DNA of 64,000 nucleotides from Haemaphysalis longicornis. Taxonomy: Eukaryota > Arthropoda > Arachnida > Ixodida > Ixodidae. Positions 53,106 through 64,000 of this stretch are shown here, piece by piece. The notes below the pieces were generated by a model. That model was not told where the DNA came from. It worked only from the letters and a program-made list of their open reading frames with translations, and made no database searches. A program made the position numbers and the translations under genes. The stretch is from NCBI GenBank assembly GCA_013339765.2, contig CM023449.1, forward strand, positions 204,315,422 through 204,379,421. Direction: 5' to 3'. Within the stretch, counting starts at the first letter, position 1; the number at the start of each line of letters is the position of its first letter.

Positions 53106-54094
53106 AAAATTGAATATTCTGAGTATACTTTTACGCGCTTCTTGATGTTAGTTGGATCACATGCAGATCGCGCCCAGCTTCAAAGTGACGTACGCGTGAT
53201 TTCTTTCTGGTGTAAAACTACCAAGGCCTGAACCCTTTGAAGACCGTTGCTATTACATAAATTCAAAAGCATTCCCCTTAAACCTTTTCGTTCCATCTAA
53301 ACTCTCAGACGATAAAGAGTAAGCACAATACGCGATTTTGGTATTTTGATGGATTCTGTACTTCGGTTCACATGTCATGTTAAAGGAACACTGAAGTGAA
53401 TTTGTCAAGCTCCCGTTTTTGCTTGCACTGCGTAGACTGGCTCAAATGAACACACTTTTCATCGTTTATCCGATTGACAAGCCGGTAATTATTTTACAAA
53501 GCGCAAAAGAAGAAAAACTACCATGCGCGGTTTGCGGCGGCCGCACCAACTAAAGGCTGTTACGACGGGAGGAGACGCACCGTGATTGGACGATGCCCAA
53601 GGTTAGCAACCAAACAAGTTTCAGTTTCGGTTCTGTAAAACAACGTGCTTGACATCCGACGGAATCGTTGGATGGGCATTCTCAATACCTCAGTAATCGT
53701 CGTCCCGCGCTTCTGCCATGTTGTCGGCTGTAAAATGCATACGACAAGCCTCCAAGGACGGCTTGGAATCGTAGCAATCACTAGCCGAGGCCAACGCAGT
53801 GAATGAACGCCCTCCGCGTCCCCGCAGACGCTCAAATGGCATGCACTTTTCCCCCATATTTGGAGCTTGCCTCACTCATGCCTGTATCGTAAAAAGCGTG
53901 TTCACACCAGGCCAAGGGTCTGTTGATTCTGGCCTGTGCCCACTGCCCGCAAGCAGTCGGTGCTTATGGCAACAGCACGCCAACGAGAACTCGCTAACGC
54001 GCCAGTGTCAGCCTGCTCGCGTTCTGTGAACTAGTTCGTAAAGCAAGGAACGTTGCGGCCCAAAAAAAAGGTGAACTCAGCACAGAAAACATCG

Positions 54095-54230
54095 GCGGAA
54101 AACGAAAAAGTTAACATAAAAAAAGAAAGAATGTACACGCGGGGATTCGAACTCGTGACTTGCAAAACACCTGCAATGACATAACTAGCGCTCCAGGCCA
54201 CTCGTCCACGGTCGAGGGCTGCCGATCGTT
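54095..54230 (-). repeat. tRNA-like (SINE head-like) segment
   Basis: On the minus strand an A-box-like TGGACGAGTGGCCTGG and a B box GAGTTCGAATCCCCG lie about 50 bp apart with a GCAAGTCAC lead. The acceptor arms do not pair well, so this is likely a tRNA-derived SINE head or tRNA pseudogene rather than a working tRNA. Confidence 0.45.
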
Positions 54231-54699
54231 GGAAATATAAGGTATATAATGTATATCCAGTTTACCCTTTTATTAATTTTAGCACTTCAAGCAGTTTAGC
54301 TGACTATTTGTCGTATTGCGCTCGTGCAGTAAGCGTCCCCCAAGTTTCCACAATACCTCACGTCTAGCAATTGCATTTCTTAGACAGAAAAGCGTTCGCA
54401 GATGCGTAGTCGTGCCGCTGACCGCTGTGCTTGTTCGCCCAGCGCTAGAAAGTGCTTCCCGCACCCTAGTTTTACGCTGTACGGTAAAAGTATCAGTTGA
54501 TTTTATTTCCTTAGTACCTATATTGACTTCGCTGACTCTTCTCCCGCCTTCAAGAGGCCTTATATTTTCCTACTGGCGTACCAGTTAGCGAAGCGTAACT
54601 TGTGCGCTTGTGCAGCGCTTGTGTGAAGCGACCTTGACTTGGAGCTATACTCCGTTTCATACATCAAGTGCAACGCTGCGAAGGCTATACAAGTAGTCC

Positions 54700-54830
54700 G
54701 CAAAGAAAGAAGGTGTATCGCTCCGCGCGGTTTTGTAGCCGTGTGGTCTGACGCGTCGCTCTGGAGAAAAGACGCTTTATTTTTAAGTACATGGGTTCGA
54801 AACCGCGTTCCGACGTTTTCTTTTTTTATT
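54700..54830 (+). repeat. Second tRNA-like segment
   Basis: TAGCCGTGTGGTCTGACGCG resembles an A box and GGGTTCGAAACCGCG a B box, about 60 bp apart. A T-rich stretch follows. It is in the opposite orientation to the segment at 54095. Confidence 0.4.
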
Positions 54831-55328
54831 TTTTATCCCATCTTCTGCGAGTTCAATTGTAAATCTTATTTCGTTCCCAGTAACCTAAACAGTACGCGCA
54901 TGCGGAAATGAACTGCACGTATGGGTTCATGGGATGCATACCGTGCTCATTTGTGCGGGCCGAAACAAGCTCGCACCGTTGTTTGATCAGCAATGGCGAT
55001 TTTGTCGCGATTCTGCAGCATTGTCAGTTTACCTCGTTGATTCCAGCGAGAATTTTGTGTAAGAAAAACACGTTAATTCATTGATTAGTTAGCACAGCTG
55101 CTCCAAACAGGGTGAATTACCAACAGGTGCTCACTTTCAACTTTCGTTTTCGCCGTTGCCCTGATGATACACTTCTTTCTGTGCCTCTCTTAAAACACTC
55201 ATCATGTTATTGATTATACCGGGCCGCCAGCAGAGCAACGGGTTCAGTTTTTGCCGAAACAATTTGAAACCGACTTTGGCACTGCACTGTGGAGTAGCCC
55301 GAAGCACTTGGTGCAAATAACGTATCAT

Positions 55329-55688
55329 TTAGTATTCATGGGAAAGGGCCAGAAAACAGAATAAGGTGGTTTTCGTGAAGTTCGGCAAGTCGTCATCTTC
55401 GTTGACAGCCTTTCGCACACTGTCCAGTGTCGGGATCTCCCTCTTGGCGTACATGCTCTGCACTTTCAGACGGATGGCATGGACTGTGAAGCTGTCATGC
55501 TTGACGGTTCGCATGCTTGATATCGTCACGTCGCGAGGTCTTCTCTTTGGAGACACCAAATTCCCACGCAGACATTCCGCCTTCAATTTCGCCACGGTAC
55601 GGGGAGATACTCCGGGGTTCTCGCTCACAACACTGAGTACTTCCTGCACACATTTCGCCGGGAAACGCATCCTGGTACGGGCATACAC
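55329..55688 (-). CDS. Transposase-like N-terminal fragment, unassigned
   Basis: The 119-codon frame reads VQEVLSVVSENPGVSPRTVA (helix-turn-helix-like), then PKRRPRDVTI, and HAIRLKVQSMYAKREIPTLD with VRKAVNEDDDLPNFTKTTLF. The layout (HTH, basic linker, then a second helical domain) resembles the DNA-binding half of IS630/Tc1-like transposases, but I cannot confirm a family. It stops without a DDE domain. The setting inside a TTAA element suggests a captured fragment or the element's own remnant. Confidence 0.35.
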   Translation of the reverse strand: MYARTRMRFPAKCVQEVLSVVSENPGVSPRTVAKLKAECLRGNLVSPKRRPRDVTISSMRTVKHDSFTVHAIRLKVQSMYAKREIPTLDSVRKAVNEDDDLPNFTKTTLFCFLALSHEY

Positions 55689-55689
55689 A

Positions 55690-57000
55690 TTTTCAATTAC
55701 TTGCTTGGCGTTTTTTTGTCAACTTTGATGTGCAAACCCTCTAAAAAATGCGTACAGGAGGCGTGGTCGAAGTCCGAGAGCTGGACGCCATTTTTTCAAC
55801 GCTGCCTCAAAGAGTAAACAAAAAACGGCGTCCAACATGTCGGAAAGAAATTCAGGAGCGGCCCCTAGCATCCCAATGCATTGCGAAAAGTGTGGAGGAA
55901 GTGGCGTCATTTTTCTTGAGCCCATGGACAGTGTTGCTTACTTGTTTACAACTGCGGCGGCCAAATTTGGGCAAATAGAACGGACAAATTTTTACGGCGC
56001 TTGGTATGTGGCTGCCTCGCAACGCTTGCAAACCAGTACAGTCGCTACGACAAACGTTTTTAGATTAGGCCAGTTTGAAAACTCCGCCGTCGGAGGCGGC
56101 CTTAACTCGTCTGCGTTCGCCATCCCGCGAGCCTGTTGCTATGACGACGACAAACGCTACTTTGCCAGCTTAAGAGCTGAAAAATCGTCCTTCTATCTCA
56201 AAAAACGAAGGCCGTTTTTTTGATTGAAACTTTGGGTGAGGGTTAGAATGGGCAAATTGAAGGCGAAATCAACAGCTTAGAACATGACATCGCACCGAGG
56301 AATTAGCGACGAAGCTGTTTTCGCTGCGAAGCGGGATGGCAGGGCGACGCCATGTTAGTCAAATCAAACCGGAGATAGCAAAGGATGATGGGATAGAGTG
56401 CTGGGCTCAGTGGGCTCAAGTCATGGCAGGATTCGGCTTCACAAATGTGACGTCAGGGCCTCTCCTAACCTTTTCTTTCCTCCATGGCGTCCAAGGTTGC
56501 GCGGAGAGCGAAAACCTGATACGAAAGCGACAAACATAAAATACAAACTCGCATATTTCGATCGTTTGTCCGGCAACACGGGCGTTTTTTGTCAAGCTGT
56601 TGATAAATATTTATGCTTTAAGGTTTCCGGCGAAGCATTTATTGTTTCTGGCTCACCGCAAGCAACCCACTACTTTTTGTCGCGGAAGCACAGAGCGCAA
56701 ACAAGAGCGCTAGCTTTGACAGCGTTGCACTTGATGTATGAAACGGAGTAGATACAGTGTACAAACTAACGAAGTAAAGAAAGGCACATTCTTCCATTCA
56801 CAAACGTGTCCTGGCTTTGTTTCAACTGAGCGAACGAATTGCGACGACCCGTCGGCGACCGGCGGACGAAACGCTGGGCCGACTGACTCTGTCTGAAGGC
56901 CGGGGAGCCGTGCAGTAGCGCAGCCAATTGCCAGCTCATCTCCTCCCGACGTAACACGAAAACGCCACAGAGAAAGGGCGAGGGTGCAGAGAGGAGGACA
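55690..57000. other. TTAA-element interior, unassigned frames
   Basis: Open frames at 55837-56223 (with CEKCGGSG) and 56336-56751 (plus) have no family I recognise. No introns or repeats are clear. Confidence 0.35.
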
Positions 57001-57144
57001 GCATTTCCGAATTGATTTTTCTACTAAATAAATTCGCGTAAACGCGCTCAGAGTGGTCGAAACAGGGCCTAGGGACTCCGGACTACAATTTGCGCTCGTA
57101 ATCCCGCAATGTTTACAAATCCCTTCAGTGTCCCTTTAACTCAA

Positions 57145-57635
57145 TATTTAGCACGATCACCTCTTTGCTCTCCGGGTGCGATCTCTCCTGCAACAAGGAA
57201 CTTTTTGGGTGAATAGTGCATTCTAGTCTTTTATAAAGCTCTTATTATTCCCAAGGTGAAGTTTGCATCGGCGGTCTAGGACTGTATGAGTGCGTAGTCA
57301 TCTTAGTGCTTGGAGAGGTTCCAAAAAGGTTTTCTCGCATCTTTTCTCGCTGCTACAGCCCGCATAAATAATGCGCTTACAACGACGTCCTCAGGCGACT
57401 TAACCTGGAAGAATTAGAATTTCGACGCAAGAGACGCGTTTATTTTCTCTGTTCAAGTGTATCCACTCCGACTTTAACATCCCCAAATTATTGAGCTCTG
57501 TTCGACTTCCGGCGCCAATTCAAGCATTCCACCCCCCCCCCCCCCCTCTCCATGCGCTTCGATGTAACGGCCACAAAGATGCTGTATCCTGCAGTGCTCC
57601 GAGTGCAACGCGTGTATAATGATGGCATAATGATG
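57145..57635 (+). pseudogene. LINE RT C-terminal remnant (copy B)
   Basis: The counterpart of 4830-5283, with the same LIIP.VK.ASAV and CLER.QK blocks and more stops. It contains a 16-bp C run at 57531-57546. It continues directly into sequence found at 11380 in copy A. Confidence 0.6.
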
Positions 57636-58699
57636 CAAAAAAAGCGCCGTCCTGTGTACCTTCTATTCTACATCACTGTCTTTTTTCGCATCTTCTTTCA
57701 TAAAATATGCTCTAAAACGCTCTTCTGCTCAAGACAATGCGCATCCTTACCAGTTATCTAATCTCGCTTTTTCCCCTAATGTTTTAGAAAATATGGCTGA
57801 AATCAGTCGCTCCTTTCCACCAACTTTCTTATCAATCGCTGTGAGGCAAACGAAAGGGTATCCTACTGCAGCGTCATGCCTGCAGTGCGTACAATAAGAT
57901 ACATCAAGATTTAGCCAATGCTTTTTACCTCACTGCCAATTGTTGACGTACTGTTTGCATATAATTAACCTTATGCATTCGATGTAGCAAGTTATTCCGG
58001 TTGGACTCCACGTCACACTGAATGCTGTATCGAAAGAATATCGTGTAGGTGACGCGTATAGTTCTATTGCAGAAGCGTACGAAGAGGTGTCTACGGGCTC
58101 TGTGCGCAAATCTCACGGCAACAGAGCGACCTCGTAAAAATTTCTAATGGGGTCTCAAGGTTGCTCGAAACTGTAATTACGCAATATCACAACATTTAAG
58201 CGTGTTAAATCGTATTGATTCCATCTGGTTTTACAAAGAGGAGTTGTGTGGATGCGAATTTTTTTTTACTATTCAAGTTAAAATAACCGACACGAGACGA
58301 AAGCTACAATAAATAATTTCAAGTAATCTAAACTCAGTTTGTAGATCTCAGAGAAAGCATGGTGGTGCCGTAACAAAATTCAGCGAAACGATTACAGCAG
58401 CCTTCCTTGCCGTCTTGTTACTCCGCTGTTATGACTGGCCGTTTCATTGCTGGGTTGTGCATTCGAAGTATTGCCTTAAAGCCGTGCTGCTGTACTGCTG
58501 CGCGGGTTTTATAAGTCCCTTTTTTGTTTGTTTGTTGGTGTATCACTGCACCCCTGTTTGCTGCTCCCCACACAATACAGTGCATTTGAAAATTTCTGTC
58601 TGCCCTTTCCGCTATACGTATGCTTCGTTTCAAGGCGAAGCTTTATTCTCCTCACTAATGCCATTGTACGCCAATAAGCCCTGCAGAGAAGTCAGCATT

Positions 58700-58960
58700 T
58701 TCCGACGATGATGATGAATAATTTTGAATGATCGTGGGTCAAGCGAAAGCAAAAAAACGCTCCTCGCGGCCGCAATCGAACCTGGGTCTATCGCGTTATG
58801 AAGCCAGCGTCTATCCGATTGCTCCGTTTCGACATGGTCGAAGCGAACGCCAAGGAGCAGGTGCCGATTCGCGCCGTACACCCCAAACCCAGAAATTAGG
58901 CCTACGGAGTGCACACCCGAAAGTCGCTGTGGGTATTTCAAAAAAGGGATGCGTACCTCT
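58700..58960 (-). repeat. tRNA-derived SINE-like element (copy B)
   Basis: The counterpart of 12361-12640: B-box-like CCAGGTTCGATTGC on the minus strand and a CATCATCATCGTCG tail. It is shared by both copies. Confidence 0.4.
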
Positions 58961-59114
58961 ACAGTAGCGCGCACTCCGAGTGTGGGATTGGCTAACTAAA
59001 GAATTCATCCCGAGAAGGCTTCACGTTCAACCATCATCGTCGTTAGATGGAGGGGTGCTTGTTTTTTTTTTAAATAATACATTTATTTCTAGCCCGACCT
59101 TCGATATCCGAGGT

Positions 59115-59297
59115 TTCGTTTCCCGGCCACGGCGGCCGCTTTTCTGATGGAGGCGAAAAGCGAAAACCCCCGTGTGTACGAGACTTTGGAGCACGTTAAA
59201 AATCCCCAGGCGGTCAAAATTAATCCGCAGCCCTCCACTACGGCGCGCCTCATCATCAGCGATGCGTCGGCGCGTTAAACCCTACAATCAATCAATT
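59115..59297 (+). repeat. Ruka-type SINE inserted only in copy B
   Basis: 183 bp, 5'-truncated, starting in the B-box region (TTTCCCGGCCACGGCGG) and ending AACCCTACAATCAATCAATT. It is flanked by 12-bp duplications GATATCCGAGGT (59103-59114 and 59298-59309). Copy A has the empty site (ATATCCGAGGTCCC at 12757). Confidence 0.85.
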
Positions 59298-60474
59298 GAT
59301 ATCCGAGGTCCCTGAACGTCGACTTCGCCACAACGCTACCCAAAACCTATCAGTGTAGGCTGAGTGTATGAATTGACGAAGGGCAAGAGAAAGTATACAA
59401 TTTTGCTGAAAAATGAGATACGCAAAATCCTAGCACACTGCGAAACGTTATCATGCCCACCTTGCTTGTTGTCTCTGCACAGATGCCGCTTTTGTGTCTC
59501 TTATGGTGTTGTCAATATTGGCGATATAGGTATTAAAAGTGCGTTTCCTTCTCCAAATTGATCCGTAGACCACCGGTACGGTGTTAGTCGGCGCCAACGT
59601 GCAGCTTCGGAATGTAATACATCCCAAATTATAGTCATATGTGATGAGTGTGTTCCTTTCGTCAGTAAGATCTTTAACATTATAGAGGGAGCGTAAAAAG
59701 CGATAGACGTGAACTCTGGCTGAAGCCCTTGTTTGTGTTTTGCAAATCGAATCCTTACGCGCCATGTCATGCGGTTGGGAAATGCGGTGGCAAAAAATGT
59801 GTAATATGCTTCTTTATTGAGCAGGTCGGTACAATGTGTTCCGCCTGTCTGACTCTTAGGGAATCTGAATATAAGTTTTGCGCGTTAAAAAAACAGTATT
59901 TCATCGCAAATGTGCAATTTTTTCTTGCGCATTAAGGAATTAAGGAAGCAAACAGAGCCACCTGCTCAGATGAAGAAGATTGTTTTTTTTTTTCTTTCCA
60001 GAGGTACTGCTTTGCAGTGCAGCACTGTCAACGTCATTACGAGCCACATGGATCCACGTATCACGTACCGATTTATATAATTGCTTAGCGTGCATAAACT
60101 GACTTCAGTTAGAAAATGCTTCCATAATATGACAAAACAAATGTTCTGTGTGGAGCACACGTGCCTAAAAGAAGGACAGCAAGAGAGATTTCACGTAATG
60201 ACTTTCGAAAGTGCAAGTGCGTTTGGGCCTAGTTTCATAGCAAAACGTCAAAGACATTGACAGTTTCTTTTTTATAGATAATGCTATAGGCGCAGGTGAA
60301 ACAGCCCAGTTAGGGCTAGACAACGAAGCTAAGTTTTCACTAATTGGCCAATGACTGGGAGCTAAATTGGAGCACCGGAGAGTGATTCTCTGACGCCAGG
60401 ATGGCTGGTCGTACGGTTGTTCCGCTGTTTCTGAGCAAGAAGCCTTCTTTCTGCAAAAAACACTGCCCACTGTC

Positions 60475-61277
60475 CTAGCGTCCGAACGGGGCCGTGTCGT
60501 CGATGAAGGCCGTGATCAGGTCGAACATGACTACTGGCTGATCAAAGGGTAGCACGTGGCCGCCGTTCCGTATTGCCATAAAGTTGAGGTTGGCGATGGT
60601 CTTCTTGTAACCCAACGGCGACTGCCCGTCGGCACTCCACCAGATGTGATGCGGTGTTTGCTTCCAATGGTCGGCGTGCGACCACTTCAGCTTCGATAAG
60701 AAACGCTCGGTCTGTGTCGTAGGTACGCAAATGTCCAGGTTGCCACTGTACACTAGAACTTTGTAGCCCTTCTGTAAGACCACTGTGAACTGCTTTACGG
60801 CAGAGCGCATGATGTCCTCCGTCAAATATTCAGCAACGACTGTACGCGATGTGTGGAACTCCAGATGGCCGACGTGAATGCTGCGTCGGATCTCCGGACT
60901 CGTAACGAATCCCTCATACGACTTTAAGCTCCTCGGCTGTTTGTCTATGAGGTAGTTGTAGTAGTAGTCGTAGCCAGTGACGTTCTTGAAGAATGTGTCC
61001 TTGGTCAACAGTCCAAAGATGGTCCGGTCCATAAGAAAGGCCGCGTCCGACAAGCGGCCATCCCGGATGAGACCTACGGCAGACTTGCCGGCTTCCGTCA
61101 CCTTGAGGGCGTCCGCGCGGCGCATGAGGCCAATGTTGTGAAGGAACTCTCCGAAGTCAATCATGTTTACGGGGTCCGTGAAGCCGTTGCCAAAGGCAAT
61201 GCCGCGGAAGTTCACCTTGACTCGCGCATTGTTGGCGCTCTCGTGCAATGCTGCCCCCACTGCAGGCACGTACTTGC
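60475..61277 (-). CDS. Serine carboxypeptidase B, terminal exon
   Basis: The paralogue of 14747-15549, with the same length, phase and splice acceptor (CACGCGCAG). Catalytic Asp (YSGNLDICVP) and His (NGGHVLPFDQP) are retained and the frame is intact to TAG. About 25 of 264 residues differ from copy A. Many differences cluster in MRRADALKVTEAGKSAVG versus MCRADADKMTAVGKAAVS and around KWSHADHWKQ versus EWSHANRWER. Both copies thus look functional and diverging. Confidence 0.9.
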
Positions 61278-62779
61278 CTGCGCGTGAGAGAGAACTCAGT
61301 AAGAATGCGGCAAGAAAGAGGCGTGGTACACATTAGGCAACGTAAGCAAAAATTCATGGTTCAGTGGACGCAGTCTCTTAACTAACGACGTATCTCTTGC
61401 TGACGACAGAATAGTGCAGGCTACCGCGATGGAAACTGTCAGTGATGATTGTTGTATCTCATCTACTGAAGTTAAATCTTTTTCTTTCTCTTTTCCAGAG
61501 CTCACGTTAACGGGTCATTTTTAAAAGCCTGAAGATTTCCTGCTTTGTAGCATAACGACAGACATTATGAATCAGGTGGTCTGAACACGCATCCCTAAAC
61601 GGACAGGTGACACTTTGTGCACACTTTATTACGAAATTAGTGGCAAGAAAGACGAAAATAATCAGGTTTTCTCGTGTTCGTATACAATGTGAAGCGGAAA
61701 ATAAAAGCGGTACAAAATACTGGGATGCAACAACAGGATTACAGTTCCGGTAGGTGCTTTTTTTTTGTAATATGAACCCTCACAAATAACAAGTTTCTGC
61801 CAAACGCAAACTGCTCAGAATATTCTCACGTCCTGCGCTATTTTAAATCGCAATCAGCAAACGCACGACGGTAAATTTATTGTATCGCAGTAAGAATGTT
61901 GTCAAGGTGGGCTTGTACAAACTGTAGACCAGTGGGCAAGTAGTACAACCTGTGGATTGGTTTTTAGTATATAATCATTGATCGGTCAAAGATGTCGTGA
62001 TTCGACAATGCGCCGTTCAAAAAGTATTGAACTTCCAACCCGCAAAAAAAAAAACAAGAGTAATGAACAGAAGCCGAGTATCGAAAGCGGAAGGCGGCAT
62101 AAAAAATTGCCTACAATGATTGCAGTTTTCTGCTTCAACTTCTCTGAATCCATACAAATCATTTTTTACAGATGAAGATGATTACACAATCGAAAAGCTG
62201 AATAAGCACCCAGGAGTCCTTAGGGTTATTTTTGAAAACGCTTTTTATCCTCCAGTCAGAAATTCCCGGCGTGCATTATCTGTAGCCCTTGCTCGTCGGG
62301 TGAAAGACATCGTAGTTGATTGTCTTTAGACCTCCGTTAGAGCACGACGTCACGGTGATGCGGTGACACGAACGGCATAGACGGCTGCAACCAAAAGAGC
62401 TAAACTGATCATAACTCCAGTAATTCCTGCGGTGTAGAGGCAGGCTGCTGTGAGAAATATCCGCAGTTGAAAGACTGAAGCCTTCCAACCATGAATGTAT
62501 GCCAACAATTTTCCACAAGTTGTTTAAACACCTGAAGTAGGCTCACGCACTTTCATCCCAAAATCCTTAAGCGCGCACCATTAAATGCTGCCCTGGTGTC
62601 ATTGCGAACCCCTTCACAATTTTAATTCCGATTTTTTTTGCCTTTTTAAAAACCGCATATAGTGGCCGATTCCACCCTTTATTGATTAGAGAGTTTCCTG
62701 TTACCCACTGGAATTATTGTTTCGCTTTCTTTCGTGCAGGACCTTCACATGCACTGCCCGAACCTCTGGCAGAACCTAC
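61278..62779 (-). other. Carboxypeptidase B intron
   Basis: Donor GTAGGT at 62779 and acceptor AG at 61279-61278. Collinear with the copy-A intron. The membrane-segment frame of A is present in shortened form at 62350-62507 without its AG. Confidence 0.75.
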
Positions 62780-63113
62780 CAGCGTATGACTCGCCCGCCA
62801 GGTAGAGGTCGTTCTTTGCCTGCTCACTGAACAGCGTGAAGAACTGCTGCACGAACTCCAGCATGTCGCGAGCGATGTCGTTCATGTTGCGCGCGTAACC
62901 CTCGTTGCTCTCGGTGAAGCTGAATCCAGCACCCACCGGCTGGTCCACGTACAGCATGGAATATCGCTGCGCCCACGTCAAATTTCGCCACTGGGCCTTC
63001 TTCCCGTCGGGCGACAAGACGTACGGCCCGTGTTCGCTGAAGAAACCCAACAGCGAGGAAGTTCCCGGGCCGCCTTGCATCCACAGAACCACCGGGGAAT
63101 TTCTCGGATCACG
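62780..63113 (-). CDS. Serine carboxypeptidase B, nucleophile exon
   Basis: 334 bp, as in copy A, with acceptor TTCGCCAG and donor GTAGGT. It encodes VVLWMQGGPGTSSLLGFF, DQPVGAGFSFTESNEG and the start of GESYAG with the nucleophile Ser. About 10 of 111 residues differ from copy A (for example FSEQAKND versus FKELAKND). The upstream exon equivalent to 20576-20748 lies beyond 64000. Confidence 0.9.
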
Positions 63114-63476
63114 CTGGCGAAGAAAAATACACAGGGGAAGGCAAGGGCAGACGCCACTGGTTCACTCTTTAGCGATGACATGAGATGGTAGCGAAAAGAC
63201 ACGGAGTGATAATCGATCGCAGCAAGGGGTGGGGGATTTGGGGAGGCAGAAAAAAAAAGCATTGCAGCAAAGGATAATACCAAGAGAAAGCCTCGGAAGA
63301 AATCACAATGAAATGGAAGAAACAGCAAATTCAGAAGATCAAAACCAATTTTATTGGGAGCTATCGGACAGATATAAGGCCTGTTTCTTGGTTACGCGTA
63401 TTAGAATTATTTTATATTCGAAGAAAAAGCCTTGTGGTTTTAGGTTAAGCTTGATTCTGCCGCAGGTGCTTATAAA

Positions 63477-63921
63477 TCACTAGATAAGGGTACAGAGTAT
63501 CGACGCTCTTTTCTCAAATTCTTCCGCGCCGCCGCCATGATCATTGGTTAGTTCGCATCACGTGACATTTGTTTACACTGCGGTGGTTCAAGGCCGCCGC
63601 CATTTTGTTTTTTGTGCGTTTTAGTTCGTCAAATCTGGTACACTTAGATCGTCCTCCCTGCTCGTGCGTCTGCGCGCGACTGACGCCGTTCCGACACGAA
63701 TAAAAAAAAACGCGTGTAGCAGCTTTTTCAGCAGCACAAGTTGTGTCCGAAGATGCCGTTTTGCTGCGTCTTCGGCAGTGTTGTTTAGAACGACCCGGCC
63801 GAAGTTAGTGGCGGTGCCGTAGATGTGGCAATCTCGCAACAGTGATACACATCAAAATGGCCGCCGTTGCTGACTTGCGTGCTTCAGTGGCGGCACTGTA
63901 ATACCTTATCTAGTGACACTA
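63477..63921. mobile_element. P-element-like MITE (copy B)
   Basis: The counterpart of 17793-18241. The left terminus has lost about 6 bp (starts TCACTAGATAAGG), and the right end TAGTGACACTA is closer to the 17-kb element than in copy A. It retains the ATG and start of the THAP frame (near 63752), followed by a stop. Confidence 0.7.
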
Positions 63922-64000
63922 ATGATTCTGTAAAGTAGATAGGGCCCCCGGCGGGAAAAAGACGAGTGACGGATTCCATAATGCTGTTGATAAGGAGGAT

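Larger units (their letters stand above)
53394..57135. mobile_element. 3.74-kb TTAA-flanked element (Kolobok-like), copy B only
   Basis: TTAA at 53390-53393 and 57136-57139 bracket ends AGGAACACTGAAG and, inverted, AGGGACACTGAAG. Copy A has the empty site (CATGTTCACTACCTAGCACG at 4811-4830), so insertion followed the duplication. The terminal repeats are short and imperfect. The interior has two tRNA-like segments and a 119-codon minus-strand frame, but no complete transposase. The superfamily is inferred from TTAA and AGG termini. Confidence 0.7.
57640..60474. other. Copy-B flank downstream of the carboxypeptidase stop
   Basis: Collinear with 11380-14746 minus the 0.79-kb element. It contains the shared minus-strand SINE-like element (58700-58960) and a B-specific SINE. 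No gene is supported. Confidence 0.5.
53155..64000. repeat. Segmental duplication, copy B
   Basis: Collinear with 4580-18500, beginning ATCACATGCAGAT at 53157 right after unrelated DNA, and still matching at the window end. It holds the second carboxypeptidase gene and P-like MITE. Specific to B are the 3.74-kb TTAA element and a SINE at 59115. Confidence 0.85.

Noticed and set aside
52815..53231. 138-codon frame rich in Gly, Pro and Arg (and the minus-strand N-terminal extension of the gypsy frame)
   Set aside because: Translation of the GGGCCCGGG minisatellite, which is stop-poor in all frames. It is not a real protein segment.
14747..63113. Copies A and B as two haplotypes placed twice
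   Set aside because: About 9% protein divergence in the exons plus several large insertions on each side is too much for allelic copies in one assembly, though depth should still be checked.

Overview
This is nuclear DNA of an arthropod, most likely a hard tick (Ixodidae). Three things point there: copies of the tick Ruka-type tRNA-derived SINE, an intron-split serine carboxypeptidase (family S10) resembling tick gut carboxypeptidases, and a dense mix of BEL/Pao, Ty3/gypsy, Penelope, I-like LINE, P-like, hAT-like and TTAA-specific elements. A 100-N block at 21225-21324 is a scaffold gap. The only host-type genes I can support are two paralogous carboxypeptidase genes on the minus strand.

Layout. 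1-4580: intergenic, with a TATA/CRE promoter-like start, a tRNA-like insertion between 21-bp direct repeats, and a SINE split by a 934-bp TTAA-flanked inverted-repeat element. 4580 to about 18500 (copy A) and 53155-64000 (copy B) are two diverged copies of one segment with a period of about 45.6 kb over most of its length. Each copy has a carboxypeptidase gene. Copy A shows three exons (20748 to 14747) and copy B two (63113 to 60475); the rest of B lies beyond the window. Comparing the copies exposes later insertions with readable empty sites: gypsy-containing DNA (about 5284-11379) and a 0.79-kb element (13750-14538) in A, and a 3.74-kb TTAA element (53394-57135) and a SINE (59115-59297) in B.

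21840-32400 is a retroelement cluster. It holds a structurally complete BEL/Pao element (23461-29215) with near-identical 193-bp LTRs, a tRNA-Phe primer site and a 5-bp target duplication. It lies between inverted Penelope-type repeats that carry hammerhead-like cores. A Penelope RT/GIY-YIG remnant and a TA-flanked MITE follow.

32655-51487 is an I-like LINE split by a 17-kb P-element-like transposon (33993-51022). Its minus-strand gene encodes a THAP-type transposase whose first three exons have clean splice sites. The P-like element is itself loaded with insertions: SINEs, a LINE, a TTAA-element end, a 6.4-kb hAT-like element with palindromic minisatellites, and a MITE in its first intron. 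Two 0.45-kb P-like MITEs, one in each carboxypeptidase copy, are internal-deletion relatives of it.

Exon limits were deduced by eye from splice signals and phase. Family names rest on motif recognition, not database searches.
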